This document shows positions 29,668 to 39,403 of a stretch of DNA of 64,000 nt, piece by piece (positions within the stretch are counted from its first letter, which is position 1; each line of letters starts with the position of its first letter). Source of the DNA: Sphingobacteriales bacterium (GTDB lineage: Bacteria > Bacteroidota > Bacteroidia > Chitinophagales > UBA2359); the NCBI GenBank assembly GCA_016711295.1, contig JADJTE010000031.1, forward strand, positions 62,001 through 126,000, in the 5' to 3' direction. Below the pieces are notes generated by a model that was not told the origin of the DNA, did no database searches, and saw only the letters and a program-made list of their open reading frames with translations. The position numbers and the translations under genes were made by a program.

Positions 29668-32600
29668 TCATTTTACTACTTTACTTAAGAGTCGCATGTC
29701 GCCCGATTGCAAGGCAACATAATACAAACCTGCTGGCAGATGGGTTGTATTAATGGTATAGGGCAATTGTTGGGGCGATAGGGTGGGCGATTGATAGATG
29801 CGCTGCCCCATTACATTATAAAGAGACACCGATAGGGTTTGTTTGGGCAGCAAAGCATCGGATAGGGATATAGACAATTGTTCGGCAAAAGGATTGGGCT
29901 GGGCAGTAAGGTAGGCAGCAGGGCTATCAGGGCTTGCTATACCTATGCTGGGGTCGATAATAGTAAGGACGTGAGTAGCAGTGGCGGTGCAACCATTGGT
30001 ATTTGTGACGGTCAGGGTAATGGTATAAGTGCCGGGATTAGAATAAAATGTAATAGGATTGGGAATGTCGACCGCTGTCGCACCGTTGCCAAAATCCCAC
30101 TCGATAAGGGCTGCGCCTTCAAAGTCGGTTTGGAGTAAGATAGGCGTATTGATATTGGCAGTAGGTATAACGTTAAAATCGACACTTATCAAATCATCAA
30201 TCACTACGGTTTGCGTGATGGGCGGGCTACAACCTATGATATTGCAGGCAACGAGTGTGACGGTATAGATACCATTGGCAGCGTAGGTATGTTCGGGGCT
30301 TTCGGCAGTTGAGGTGGTGCCGTCGCCGAAATCCCATTGCCAAGCATTGGGATATTGGTTGGAGGCATCGGCAAATTCTATGGTGCTGCCGCAAGGCGTA
30401 TCTTGTTCATAGTTGAAAGCGGGCGATGGTAGTTCGGTAATAATTTGACATTCCCAAGTAGCCTCGAAGCCCGAAGCAGCGGGTAAAATTGAGGCAAAAA
30501 TGCCCGCTGTATTTTCTTTGAGCGTCAAAGCTCCACCGCTCGATAAGATAATTCCCGTGCCATTGGGCAGGGTCGTGCCCGTATAAGTACCTATAATGGG
30601 CGACAGCGTATCTGCACCGTCATAGATGGTCAGGGTATGCTCAAAGCCAGGAATAGGAATGGGCAGACCCGAACTGGTATAGTTGAACGACGTAAAATGA
30701 AGCTCGACAAAGGTAGCTCCTACGGGTGCTATGGTGATTGCTCCTTGGGTACCTACGAGATAATTGCCCGACCCGCCGCTATCTGTAAGCGTACCTGCGC
30801 AATCAGTTGTAAGGGTCAATCCGTTATTCGGTATGGTGGCGATGGCGCAATCGGGCGATAATCCCACTTCTATATAATCGATTTGGGTGGTTTCGGTACA
30901 ACCTACATCATTACAAACGGTGAGGCTTACGCTATACGTGCCGTCGGTTTCATAAGTATATACCGGATTTTGTTCGGTCGATGAATTGCCATCGCCAAAA
31001 TCCCATTGCCAAGCAGTAGGGCTGCCGCCTGATAGGTCGCTGAACGAAACAGTACCGCTACATGTTTCTGTATTGTTGGCACTAAACGCCGCGCTGGGCA
31101 AACCAGGCAATACGGTTAAGGTAACGGGCACATCGATGGTCGGATTTTGCGGGTCGTTGGTGCTGATAGTAATCGTACTTTCATACGTGCCAGGGGCTAA
31201 TCCCGTAGCATCGAGGGTGACATTTATGGTGGCAGTACCGTTAGGATAGCCAACAGCACCATTATCGGGTGTAGTACTTACCCATGCTACAGCGGCATTG
31301 GTCACCCAACGTATGGCGTTAGCAAGTATTAATACATCATTGTTGTTATAGCTCGAAAAATCAGAACCTATATATATGGCTTTGCCCGCGCCTAAATTGC
31401 GATAAGCTACAACATCGCCTTGGGGCAAAAGCGGTATTAAAGGAGGTTGCGTAACGATACGCACTATATCTGCATTATCAAACGAAATCGGATTGACTGA
31501 TGTAGGAGTGAACGATGCAGGCACACCCGATACGATGGGGTGCGCAGGCATCACTACTTGGCACACGCCCGTAGGATTTATAGCCACAGCACCACTAAAC
31601 AAGCCCGATACAACGGCGGGAGCCTGCCCCAAACTGAGCAAACTGCCCAGAAAGATGATATTGCCGCCATTATTGGCATAGTTCTGCAAAGCATTGCTCA
31701 AAGTACCAAAAGTTGTAGTAGCATTCAAGTCGGTGATGGGGGGCACCAAAAAAACATCGGCATTGACCAGTGCCATTGCCAATTCTGTGGGGTCGGTGGT
31801 ATTGGTTTCGGTGAGGATATAGCCCGAACCAAATTCTGCGTTCAGTACGGCTTGTATATTGGCATAGCCACCCAATAAGTCAATGCCGTAAGTATAAGCC
31901 AAAATACGTGGTGCGGCTAAAAATGCGGTGGTATCTATCGAAAAATTGAGGGTATTTTCGCCATTATTATTAATAGTAAGTGGTACAGTAGTGTTTTCGC
32001 CGCTTTGAAGAGTAGCACTAATAGAAGTAGGGCTTACCGATACAGAGGGCGCGGCTATGCCATTGCCATTGAGGGCAGCAGTAAATATGCCCACATTAGT
32101 TACTAAGGTTAGTGAGGTATTGTACGTACCAACAGCGGGTGGGGCAAAGGTGACGGAGATATTTTGCGATTCAGTGGGAGCTATCGTAGCATTGTCGGGG
32201 CTGACCAAATAAGCATCGCTGCCCGCGCTAATGTCGCTGATGACCAAATCAGCACTGCCGTTGTTGCTGACGATAAAAGTATAGTCGGCAAGCGTAGAAA
32301 GGGGTACATCGCCAAAATTATGAGAGGGGCTATTGATGGCATAACCCGCTACACCCGTAACGGTAAGCGTACAAGGTACGACTACGGGGTTGGGGTTGGC
32401 GGCGGCAAACACGCTCAACGCTTGGGTATAAACGCCCGCGTAGCGATTTTTGGCATTAAACTCGACCGTCAATTCGATAGTTTCGTTAGCAGCCAGCGTG
32501 TCCGTATCATCGCTGACGTATAGCCAAGCCTGATTGCTGACATTGGCAGTACTGACAGCATTGGCGATAAGGCGTTTCATGTTAGTGTTAGAAAACATAT

Positions 32601-33336
32601 AGTCATGCCCAATCAGAATAACCTTGCCATCGCCAATACTGCGATACCCTGCCACGGTATTGCCTTGGTAAGTGAGTACGTCAGTCCAATCAGAGTCAAA
32701 AATAGTGTAATAATAAGTGACAATCTGAGCGGTATAAGGCGGCACGATACCCTGCAAAAGTGGGTCGCTGGGGGCTTCGAGGGTGGTAGCACCATTATAA
32801 TTGTCTAAGTACAAGCCACTAAACAAACCCAAATTAAATACGCATTGGTTGATGGAGCCATTAATGATAACTGTACCTCCGCCATTGGCAAAATCCTGAA
32901 CGGTAGCCGCTAAACCTATCCAGCCGACTGTATTGCAATCTTCTTGTTCGGGCACGAGCAGCACGTCGGCATTGGCAAGGGCATTAGCTACTACGGCGGC
33001 ATCAAAGCTATTTAGTTCGGTCAGCGTATAATTGTCAAAATAGGTATTGATAGCCGCGATGGTGTTGGTATATTCTTGGTCGGCATCGGCATCGTTTACA
33101 AGTGCCACGATGTGCATTTTTTTGTCGCTCAACAAGGTAGCCCCACTAACCGAAATGGGCAGTACATCAGCAGTATTGTTTGTAACGCTAAGGCTATATT
33201 GCGCTGAGTCGCCATGTGCTAAGGTGACATCAAATTGAGTGGGTAAGACGCTAATTTCAGGAGTTTGCGCCCAACTGCTTAGACCACACAAGATTAGTAG
33301 CCCTAACAAGAGACAATTATAGGATGATTTTTTCAT
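29668..33336 (-). CDS. large T9SS surface protein with ASH-like, PKD and CUB-like domains, type A sorting domain
   Basis: 1222 residues, intact. Signal peptide to ~residue 23 (LLILCGLSSWAQ). Two repeats of ~330 residues hold an N-terminal ASH/Ig-like part plus a GATase/ThuA-like part (for example VALVNDADADQEYT...FANGGGTVIINGS; the second copy has YANNGGNIIFLGS). Then a PKD domain (WQWDFGDGNSSTEQNPVYTY), a CUB-like domain (GFEHTLTIYDGADTLS), two more PKD domains (WQWDFGDGTTSTAESPEHTY; EWDFGNGATA) and a type A T9SS C-terminal domain (AQPNPFAEQLSI...LYNVMGQRIY...GLYYVALQSG). Cell-surface or secreted; ligand unknown. Confidence 0.92.
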   Translation of the reverse strand: MKKSSYNCLLLGLLILCGLSSWAQTPEISVLPTQFDVTLAHGDSAQYSLSVTNNTADVLPISVSGATLLSDKKMHIVALVNDADADQEYTNTIAAINTYFDNYTLTELNSFDAAVVANALANADVLLVPEQEDCNTVGWIGLAATVQDFANGGGTVIINGSINQCVFNLGLFSGLYLDNYNGATTLEAPSDPLLQGIVPPYTAQIVTYYYTIFDSDWTDVLTYQGNTVAGYRSIGDGKVILIGHDYMFSNTNMKRLIANAVSTANVSNQAWLYVSDDTDTLAANETIELTVEFNAKNRYAGVYTQALSVFAAANPNPVVVPCTLTVTGVAGYAINSPSHNFGDVPLSTLADYTFIVSNNGSADLVISDISAGSDAYLVSPDNATIAPTESQNISVTFAPPAVGTYNTSLTLVTNVGIFTAALNGNGIAAPSVSVSPTSISATLQSGENTTVPLTINNNGENTLNFSIDTTAFLAAPRILAYTYGIDLLGGYANIQAVLNAEFGSGYILTETNTTDPTELAMALVNADVFLVPPITDLNATTTFGTLSNALQNYANNGGNIIFLGSLLSLGQAPAVVSGLFSGAVAINPTGVCQVVMPAHPIVSGVPASFTPTSVNPISFDNADIVRIVTQPPLIPLLPQGDVVAYRNLGAGKAIYIGSDFSSYNNNDVLILANAIRWVTNAAVAWVSTTPDNGAVGYPNGTATINVTLDATGLAPGTYESTITISTNDPQNPTIDVPVTLTVLPGLPSAAFSANNTETCSGTVSFSDLSGGSPTAWQWDFGDGNSSTEQNPVYTYETDGTYSVSLTVCNDVGCTETTQIDYIEVGLSPDCAIATIPNNGLTLTTDCAGTLTDSGGSGNYLVGTQGAITIAPVGATFVELHFTSFNYTSSGLPIPIPGFEHTLTIYDGADTLSPIIGTYTGTTLPNGTGIILSSGGALTLKENTAGIFASILPAASGFEATWECQIITELPSPAFNYEQDTPCGSTIEFADASNQYPNAWQWDFGDGTTSTAESPEHTYAANGIYTVTLVACNIIGCSPPITQTVVIDDLISVDFNVIPTANINTPILLQTDFEGAALIEWDFGNGATAVDIPNPITFYSNPGTYTITLTVTNTNGCTATATHVLTIIDPSIGIASPDSPAAYLTAQPNPFAEQLSISLSDALLPKQTLSVSLYNVMGQRIYQSPTLSPQQLPYTINTTHLPAGLYYVALQSGDMRLLSKVVK

Positions 33337-33482
33337 TATTTATTATAATATAAATAAAATTAAACAATAATTTGTATTTTTATACAAATATAATTTTCAC
33401 AAGGATAGCCCCGCGCTTCTAATTGCCTTGTGTCGCCTGCGATATGATGCTTTTGGCGGTATAAATTATCGGCAAAAATAGG

Positions 33483-33989
33483 TTATTCCGAAAGTATACG
33501 TTCATATATCACAAAATCGAAAGCGTAGGCGTGCCGCTCGTCGGCGGGGTGCGGTTTTCTGCTGATTTCTTGCCATTTTTGCAGGTCAATGGGCGGAAAA
33601 AAGGTATCTCCCTCTATGGTGGCATGTATTTCAGTCAAGTAGATGCGGTTGCAGAGCGGCAAGGCTTGTGGGTATCTTTCTCTGCCGCCGATGATAAATA
33701 CGGTATTTTCGCCGTTTTCGCGAGCTATTTGCAGGGCTGCCGATAGGCTGGGAGCAGCTATGGTATCGCGTACAGCCCAATTTTTTTGGCGTGTTATCAC
33801 AATATTGCTGCGCTTAGGCAAGGCTTTTCCGTTGCCAAAACTATCTAAGGTTTTGCGTCCCATAATAATATGCCTACCTAATGTAGTTTCTTTAAAATAG
33901 CGCAGGTCATCGGGCAAACGCCAAGGCATTTTACCTTGTTTGCCGATGACGCGGTTGGTGGTGGCGGCTACTATAATGGCAATAAGCAT
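33483..33989 (-). CDS. folA: dihydrofolate reductase
   Basis: 168 residues from MLIAIIVAATTNRVIG (start 33989, chosen over the codon four residues upstream as it matches the family N-terminus). Motifs: KMPWRLPDDLRYFKETT with substrate-binding Asp, GRKTLDSFG, RSNIVITRQ and FIIGGRERYPQAL. It regenerates tetrahydrofolate from the dihydrofolate produced by ThyA, whose gene lies 21 bp upstream: a thyA-folA operon. Intact frame. Confidence 0.95.
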   Translation of the reverse strand: MLIAIIVAATTNRVIGKQGKMPWRLPDDLRYFKETTLGRHIIMGRKTLDSFGNGKALPKRSNIVITRQKNWAVRDTIAAPSLSAALQIARENGENTVFIIGGRERYPQALPLCNRIYLTEIHATIEGDTFFPPIDLQKWQEISRKPHPADERHAYAFDFVIYERILSE

Positions 33990-34010
33990 GGCGGGACGCA
34001 ATAGAAAGAA

Positions 34011-34802
34011 TTATACCGCTACATCGGCTTTGATGGAGGGGTGGGCTTGGTAATTGTGTAGGGCGAAATCGGTGTATTCAAAGGCAAAAATATCTTTAAC
34101 TGCGGGATTGATGTGCATTTGGGGCGGTGCGTATGGTTGGCGCGACAATTGTAGGCGGGCTTGCTCCAAATGGTTGCTATATAATGTACATCGCCAAAGG
34201 TATGTACAAAATCGCCTACTTGCAAGTCGCATACTTGGGCTATCATCATCGTCAGCAGGCTATACGAAGCTATATTAAACGGTACGCCCAGAAACAAATC
34301 GGCACTTCGCTGGTATAGTTGGCACGACAACCGCCCATCATGGATGTAAAATTGGAATAAACAATGGCACGGTGCTAATGTCATACGCGGCAGGTCGGCT
34401 ACGTTCCAAGCACTAACGACTAAGCGGCGCGAATAGGGATTGCGCTTGATTTCGGCTACTACATCGGCAATTTGGTCTATCGTTGTGCCGTTTGCTCCTT
34501 CCCACGACCGCCATTGTTTGCCATAGACGGCCCCAATTCGCCGTTTTCTTAGCCCATTCGTCCCATATATGGACATTATTTTGCTGCAAATACTTAATAT
34601 TGGTATCGCCTTTCAAGAACCACAGCAATTCATGGATAATAGCACGAACATATAAACGTTTGCTTGTCAGCAGCGGAAAACCTGCATTTAGGTCGAAACG
34701 CAATTGTGCCCCAAATAGGCTCAATGTGCCCGTTCCTGTGCGGTCTTGCCGTTGATTGCCTTCGCGCAATACGCGGTCGAGCAGCGATAAATAGGCGTGC
34801 AT
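34011..34802 (-). CDS. thyA: thymidylate synthase (two frameshifts)
   Basis: dUMP to dTMP using methylene-tetrahydrofolate. N-terminus MHAYLSLLDRVLREGNQRQD then RTGTGTLSLFGAQLRFDL; middle frame AVYGKQWRSWEG, catalytic Cys in LAPCHCLFQFYI, and DLFLGVPFNIASYSLLTMMI; last frame PPQMHINPAVKDIFAFEYTD. Joins fall at ~34545 and ~34170. The assembled length (~264) and all key blocks are normal, so these are most likely indel errors. Operon with folA. Confidence 0.93.
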
Positions 34803-34872
34803 GGGCGTTTTTTTGTGGTCGTAGAAACGGGATTGGAGGCAGTAACATCGCTTGGTGCGGCATTTCGAGCGG

Positions 34873-34880
34873 CAAAATTA
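34873..34880 (-). promoter_or_regulatory. -7 box for thyA-folA
   Basis: TAATTTTG on the minus strand, 71 bp upstream of the thyA start. Confidence 0.5.
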
Positions 34881-34901
34881 GGTTTTTCTATTGGTATATG
34901 C

Positions 34902-34909
34902 TACTTTTG
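34902..34909 (+). promoter_or_regulatory. -7 box for the T9SS gene at 35066
   Basis: TACTTTTG, 157 bp before the start; divergent from the thyA promoter 21 bp away. Confidence 0.4.
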
Positions 34910-35065
34910 CCCTCAAATTATCTATAAAGCAATATTTTGGCCAAAACCCGCAGTTGTTTGGTTAAATGCAGAAGATAGCGGTTTTAACCAAACAATATTG
35001 AATATTGGACTCTAAGCCACCCCATAGCCTATATTTATCATTTTTACAACCATAATGCAGTTTTT

Positions 35066-36202
35066 ATGTCCAAATTCATTACTATTTTATCCATCGGCAT
35101 TTTGTCGATATGCCCGTTTCGGTTGTGGGCGCAAGTCACTATCAGCACCGCCGATTTGCCCGATGTAGGCGTTACGTATCCCATAGGGATAGATGGCTAC
35201 CCGTCTATTGATATTGGTAACGCCAGCCCAAGTGCACAAACATGGGATTTCAGCACAATTAACCCTATTAGCATCGATACCGCTACGTTTGCAGGTACCG
35301 AAGGCACTCCGTCGCCTGCCGATTACCCCAACGCTACTGTCACACGCCTCGCGCCTTTGTCGTCGCTACTGAGCGTATCGCTTGATGCCTTGGGTTTGCC
35401 TGTTGATTTGGAAGATGCCACAGCCTACTATCAGGTAGGCACCGACGGACACCTCTATACTGCAGGTATCAATGTACCCATCAATATAGCCGGTTTTATT
35501 GATTTAGGTCCGCAATCGATACCCGCTGACCCCGCCGATTTATACCTGCCCGCCTTATCATTTGGGCAGAGCATTAGCACCGAAGGACATTACGAAAAAG
35601 AATTGACCGTTACCGACCCGCTCCCGATTACCGCCACCATCACCATCGACGCCACGCGTACCGTAACGGCTGATGCCTTTGGCACGCTTGTTTTATATGG
35701 TCAGTCTTACGAAGTGCTGCGCTATAACGAGGTATTGGTAGCTCACCTCAATGCTAATGCGGGGATATTGGGTGCTATAGACACAACACTAACTATTCAT
35801 ACCCTCCGTTTTATGTCGCCCGCTGTGCGTTTTCCGGTCGCCTCTATCACCGTAGAAGAGCAAGAAGCAGGTCCAACTGCTACATATATCGAATATATTT
35901 ATACGGGTAGTAATCCTAATGTAGGAATTGATGCCCCAAGCGCACAACGCACTAATTGGCAGCTATATCCAAACCCAAGTATCGACTACAGCTATTGCTT
36001 GCTGCCCGAAGATTTGCCCGCTGGCGATTATCGACTGAATGTATATAACGAACTCGGACAGCTAATTGCAGATATAGCCCTACAACCCCACACGCCTACG
36101 CGCATTGATACGCACGCTTGGGCAAGTGGTTTGTATGCAGTTGTCCTGCGCGAATCCAACAATATTGCCCCGATAGCAGTGAGCAAATTGCTCAAACCAT
36201 AG
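35066..36202 (+). CDS. T9SS type A sorting-domain protein
   Basis: 378 residues. Signal peptide MSKFITILSIGILSICPFRL cut near WAQ. The N-terminal ~280 residues form an all-beta domain with the pattern GNASPSAQTWDFSTI seen in many Bacteroidota secreted proteins of unknown role. The last ~75 residues are the type A sorting domain (NWQLYPNPSIDYSYCLL, LNVYNELGQLIADI, ASGLYAVVL). Exported by T9SS and probably anchored to the surface. Rho-independent terminator follows at 36234. Confidence 0.88.
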   Translation: MSKFITILSIGILSICPFRLWAQVTISTADLPDVGVTYPIGIDGYPSIDIGNASPSAQTWDFSTINPISIDTATFAGTEGTPSPADYPNATVTRLAPLSSLLSVSLDALGLPVDLEDATAYYQVGTDGHLYTAGINVPINIAGFIDLGPQSIPADPADLYLPALSFGQSISTEGHYEKELTVTDPLPITATITIDATRTVTADAFGTLVLYGQSYEVLRYNEVLVAHLNANAGILGAIDTTLTIHTLRFMSPAVRFPVASITVEEQEAGPTATYIEYIYTGSNPNVGIDAPSAQRTNWQLYPNPSIDYSYCLLPEDLPAGDYRLNVYNELGQLIADIALQPHTPTRIDTHAWASGLYAVVLRESNNIAPIAVSKLLKP

Positions 36203-36233
36203 CCTTCCTAAGTTTTAGCATCAATATAAATAT

Positions 36234-36275
36234 CCCGTCTGGCTGAATAATCAAGCCAAACGGGGTGTTTTTTTT
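36234..36275 (+). terminator. rho-independent terminator
   Basis: Arms CCCGTCTGGCT (36234-36244) and AGCCAAACGGG (36254-36264), one mismatch, followed by GTG and eight T. It ends the + strand T9SS gene and faces tsf. Confidence 0.85.
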
Positions 36276-36333
36276 ACTGCCAATCCGCAGCTAATCGAAC
36301 AAAATGATGCTATTCATTAGTGCTACTGGGCTG

Positions 36334-37167
36334 TTATTTGCCCGTAGCTACACGGCGAAATGCAAGTACCTTAGCACTCTTATCAATGCTTGCCAAAAAT
36401 TGGCGGATAGTGATATTGTTATCTTTTACAAATAATTGATTGAGCAATGTGTTGTCTTTCAAAATTTGGTCAATGCGCCTTGTGCGATTCTGTCGGCTAA
36501 GGCTTCGGGTTTGCCATCGGCGATAGCACGTTCGCGCCCGATTTCCAATTCTTTTTGGCGAATACTTTCGGGTACTTCTGCTTCGTCAACAGCTACGGGC
36601 GACATAGCAGCAATTTGCATACAAATATCTTTTCCTGCGCTGGATAAGTTCTGCGATGCTGTATCGAGAGCCACTAATACACTCACGCGATTACCCGCAT
36701 GGATATAGGGCACAACTAAAGCACTTGTGAGCAAATTGTAGTGCACTACTTCTATTTTTTCGCCTATTTTGCCTACTTGTTCGGTGAGGCGTTGGCTGAG
36801 ACTTACGCCGCCCATTTCCAATTCTAATAGGGCTTCGGCGGTTTGGGCTTGGCTACTAAGGGCGAGGTCTGCTACTTCGTTGGCAAAGGCTACGAAATCG
36901 GCGTTTTTGGCTACGAAGTCGGTTTCGCAACTCAACACGAAAGCGACACCTACGGTAGCTTCTGCATTGGTTTTGGCGATGGCTACACCTTCGGTAGCGG
37001 TGCGGTCGGCGCGGTTAGCCGCAATTTTTTGCCCTTTTTGCGCAATAAATCGATGGCACCTTCAAAGTCACCGCCTGCTTCGGTGAGGGCTTTTTGCAGT
37101 CCATCATACCTGCGCCTGTCAATTGTCGCAGTTTGTTCACATCTGCGGCAGTTATTGTAACACTCAT
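36334..37167 (-). CDS. tsf: translation elongation factor Ts (three frameshifts)
   Basis: GDP-GTP exchange factor for EF-Tu. N-terminus MSVTITAADVNKLRQLTGAG then MMDCKK; middle VGVAFVLSCETDFVAKNADF (the TDFVAKN motif); C-terminus QLFVKDNNITIRQFLASI then DKSAKVLAFRRVATGK. Frame breaks at ~37090 (A5 run in MDCKKALTEAGG), ~37026 (A6 run in KKGxKIAANRADR) and ~36460 (A/T run in LTKILKDN). The true stop is at 36334, about 125 bp beyond the apparent one. All three breaks are in A/T homopolymers. It lies downstream of rpsB, as usual, but separated by 814 bp of repeats. Confidence 0.93.
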
Positions 37168-37468
37168 ATTATAAGGTTTTTTTTGGGAAATTTTGGGTAA
37201 TGTATCGGCTAATAATGAAGAGCCGTACAAAAACAAATTGATATATAATAGACTTTATGAACAGAAGCTGTTTTTGAAAAAAAAAACAGCATTGAAAATC
37301 GATGAGTTAGAATCACCAAAATCCTTGTGTTCATACTGCCTAATGTTGAATTATGATAAATGGCTGTTGTTAGGGGGCTAAGATATTGGGTGTTTAGCTA
37401 CCTACGATATTGTTGTTGGTTTTATAGCGGTTTAGTGCTACCAAATATTTGGAATATACCATTAAAAC

Positions 37469-37497
37469 CCCGCAAAGTTGTGGTTAAACTTTGCGGG
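37469..37497. terminator. stem-loop in the rpsB-tsf gap
   Basis: Arms CCCGCAAAGTT (37469-37479) and AACTTTGCGGG (37487-37497), 7-nt loop, no T-run. Terminator-like or processing hairpin. Confidence 0.5.
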
Positions 37498-37514
37498 TTA
37501 GGATAAAAGTATTG

Positions 37515-37843
37515 TAACTATTGGTTTGATTTTTAAGTTTTATACACTTACCTCACACGAGTTTCATGCCTACGGTATTCTCAGGCTTGTGTCTATTAGA
37601 TGTTACTGATGTAATATATTTACGTCACTTTAAAAATAGAATACATTAAGTATTTTTTGTAATTTATCATAAATTATTGGTAATCAGCAAATTATATCTT
37701 GTATAAATTCCCCCTCTTTGAGGGGGTTAGGGGAGTTCTTGAACTAATATCTCAATTATCTAACGCTATTTCCTAAGTCCTAACGCTTAGGAATGGATAC
37801 CTGGTAGGCAAAATTAATACTCAAAACTTAAAATCAGAACACT
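37515..37843 (+). repeat. dispersed 330-bp element R1, copy b
   Basis: Second copy of the element at 23150-23479, same orientation. Imperfect terminal inverted repeats: left GGTTTGATTTTTAAGTTTT, right (inverted) GTTCTGATTTTAAGTTTT. Internal hairpin CCCCTCTTTGAGGGG. No meaningful ORF. Confidence 0.85.
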
Positions 37844-37950
37844 ATTTAGCCTTGTAGGGGGGACTAATCGAATATGCGGCGATGTTAGGCAGTAGTAGGG
37901 AAGTATTGCTCATTGCCGCATACCCAAAGCCCTATATCCTAAATAGTTAC
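37841..37950 (+). repeat. small inverted-repeat element R3, copy b
   Basis: About 110 bp, beginning ACTATTTAGCCTTGTAGG directly at the end of R1 and ending CCTAAATAGTTAC, 31 bp past the rpsB stop. Inverted relative to copy a at 10145-10252. Confidence 0.6.
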
Positions 37951-37981
37951 AAAGTATTTATTAATTAGGTTGAGTTTTGCA

Positions 37982-38915
37982 CTAACGTCTGCCGCCACCG
38001 CCGCCACGGTTGCCGCCGCCAGCACCACCACCGCCGCGATTGCCGCCTGCACCGCCGCCGCCACGGTTGCCACCACCACCGCGATTGCCGCCACCTTGAT
38101 TGCCGCCTCTGCGACGACGATTGTCTTTGTCATCGTCTTTGCCTGCAAATTTGTCGCGGCGATTATCGGTATCAGCAAATTCGTCTTCTTCGGGTTCGGT
38201 ATCTTTGTCGTTTTGTCGGTCGGCAAGTCCTTCTTTGATAGCTTCTACCAGATAATTGGTAATAACTTGGATAGATTTGGCTGCATCGTCGTTGGCAGGA
38301 ATGGCAAAATCGACTTGGTTGGGGTCGCAGTTAGTATCGACCATACCGAATGTCACCAAATTGAGGCGTTTCGCTTCGGCAAGGGCGATATGTTCGTGTC
38401 CGATATCGACTAAAAACAAGGCAGCGGGGATACGGCTGATGTTTTCGATACCGCCGAGTACGCGCACTAATTTTTCGCGTTCGCGGCTCAAGACCAAACG
38501 TTCTTTTTTTGTAATGCTCACCGTAGGGTCTACCAACATGCGTTCGATATTTTGCATTTTTTGATAGACCTTTTGAGGGTAGCAAAGTTAGTGAGCATAC
38601 CGCCGAGCCAGCGGTCGGCAACATAAAGGCATATTGACAGAGCGGGCGAGTTCGGCAACTACTTCGCGTCCTTGTTTTTGGTAGCTACGAACAATATTTT
38701 GCGTCCGGTGCGAGCGATATTTTTAATGGCTTCGGCGGCGCGGACGAGGGATTCGTTGGTTCGGTTAAGGTCAATGATGTGGATACCCTTGTGCTCCATA
38801 AAGATATTGGGCAACATTCGGGGATTCCATTTTTTCTTCAAGTGACCAAAGTGAACGCCGGCATTCATGAGGTCTTGGGTGGGAATCCGGTGGGTGCGGC
38901 TGCTATATCCGACAT
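37982..38915 (-). CDS. rpsB: 30S ribosomal protein S2 with acidic + RGG-rich C-terminal tail (about five frameshifts)
   Basis: S2 core blocks: SRTHRIPTQDLMNAGVHFGH then LKKKWNPRMLPNIFMEHKGI, GRKILFVATKN, EVVAELARSVNMP, VADRWLGGMLTNFATLKRSI, IPAALFLVDIGHEHIALAEA and IPANDDAAKSIQVITNYLVE. They are spread over several frames (breaks ~38905, 38665, 38615, 38565, mostly homopolymers), again consistent with indel error; the ATG at 38913-38915 is the likely start. After the normal end (~AIKEGLADRQ) the same frame runs on through an acidic stretch (DTEPEEDEFAD) and 46 residues of Gly/Arg/Asn repeats (NRGGGG, GGNRGGG) to ...GGGGRR. Such a tail is not part of standard S2. Confidence 0.93.
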
Positions 38916-39004
38916 AGTATATTTGATGATTGATTGTTAAAAAAAGGCAATGGACAATAATTGGCGCACAAATGGCGAGCCGTATTGGCAAAATAGATGG
39001 TAGA

Positions 39005-39394
39005 TTAGCGTTTGCTGAACTGGCTGCGACGACGTGCTTTGAGCAGACCCGGTTTTTTACGCTCTACGATACGCGAATCGCGCGTAAGCATACCTGCGCT
39101 TTTGAGGGGGGTGTGATTGGCTTCTGCATTTTCTGCATCTAAGGCGCGGGCTATACCCATGCGAATGGCTTCGGCTTGTCCTTTGATACCGCCGCCGTCT
39201 ACATTGACGTATATGTCGTATTGTTCTTCGACATTCACTAATTTGAGAGGAGACAATACCGTGTCGCGCAGGTATTGAACAGAGAAAAACGCGCTAAGGT
39301 CTTTTTTGTTGACCGTTATTTTACCCGTACCGGGCGTAAGCGTCACGCGAGCTATAGCACATTTGCGGCGACCTACTTTGATATTTGGTTTCAT
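39005..39394 (-). CDS. rpsI: 30S ribosomal protein S9
   Basis: 129 residues, intact: VGRRKCAIARVTLTPGTGKI, VNVDGGGIKGQAEAIRMGIA, and the classic basic tail RDSRIVERKKPGLLKARRRS then QFSKR that reaches the P-site tRNA. It starts 9 bp after rplM and belongs to the rplM-rpsI-rpsB-tsf operon. Confidence 0.98.
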   Translation of the reverse strand: MKPNIKVGRRKCAIARVTLTPGTGKITVNKKDLSAFFSVQYLRDTVLSPLKLVNVEEQYDIYVNVDGGGIKGQAEAIRMGIARALDAENAEANHTPLKSAGMLTRDSRIVERKKPGLLKARRRSQFSKR

Positions 39395-39403
39395 GGTATT
39401 TGA

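Larger units (their letters stand above)
37168..37981. other. repeat-filled intergenic region splitting rpsB and tsf
   Basis: 814 bp. From the tsf side: an AT-rich stretch (37168-37468), a hairpin (37469-37497), element R1 copy b (37515-37843) and element R3 copy b (37841-37950). rpsB-tsf spacing is normally short, so the elements seem to have been inserted into the operon. tsf may therefore need its own promoter; TAATTTTG on the minus strand at 37809-37816 is a weak candidate. Confidence 0.7.

Noticed and set aside
37193..37381. 62-codon + strand ORF in the rpsB-tsf gap
   Set aside because: Low-complexity Lys/Leu-rich translation, no promoter or recognisable domain, overlaps the tsf leader on the other strand.
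38331..38624. 97-codon minus-strand ORF within rpsB
   Set aside because: Off-frame shadow between two rpsB frameshifts.
36334..38915. Programmed frameshifting or pseudogenisation of tsf and rpsB
   Set aside because: Several shifts per gene at homopolymers in indispensable genes fit sequencing error far better; no slippery-site plus stimulatory structure was evident.
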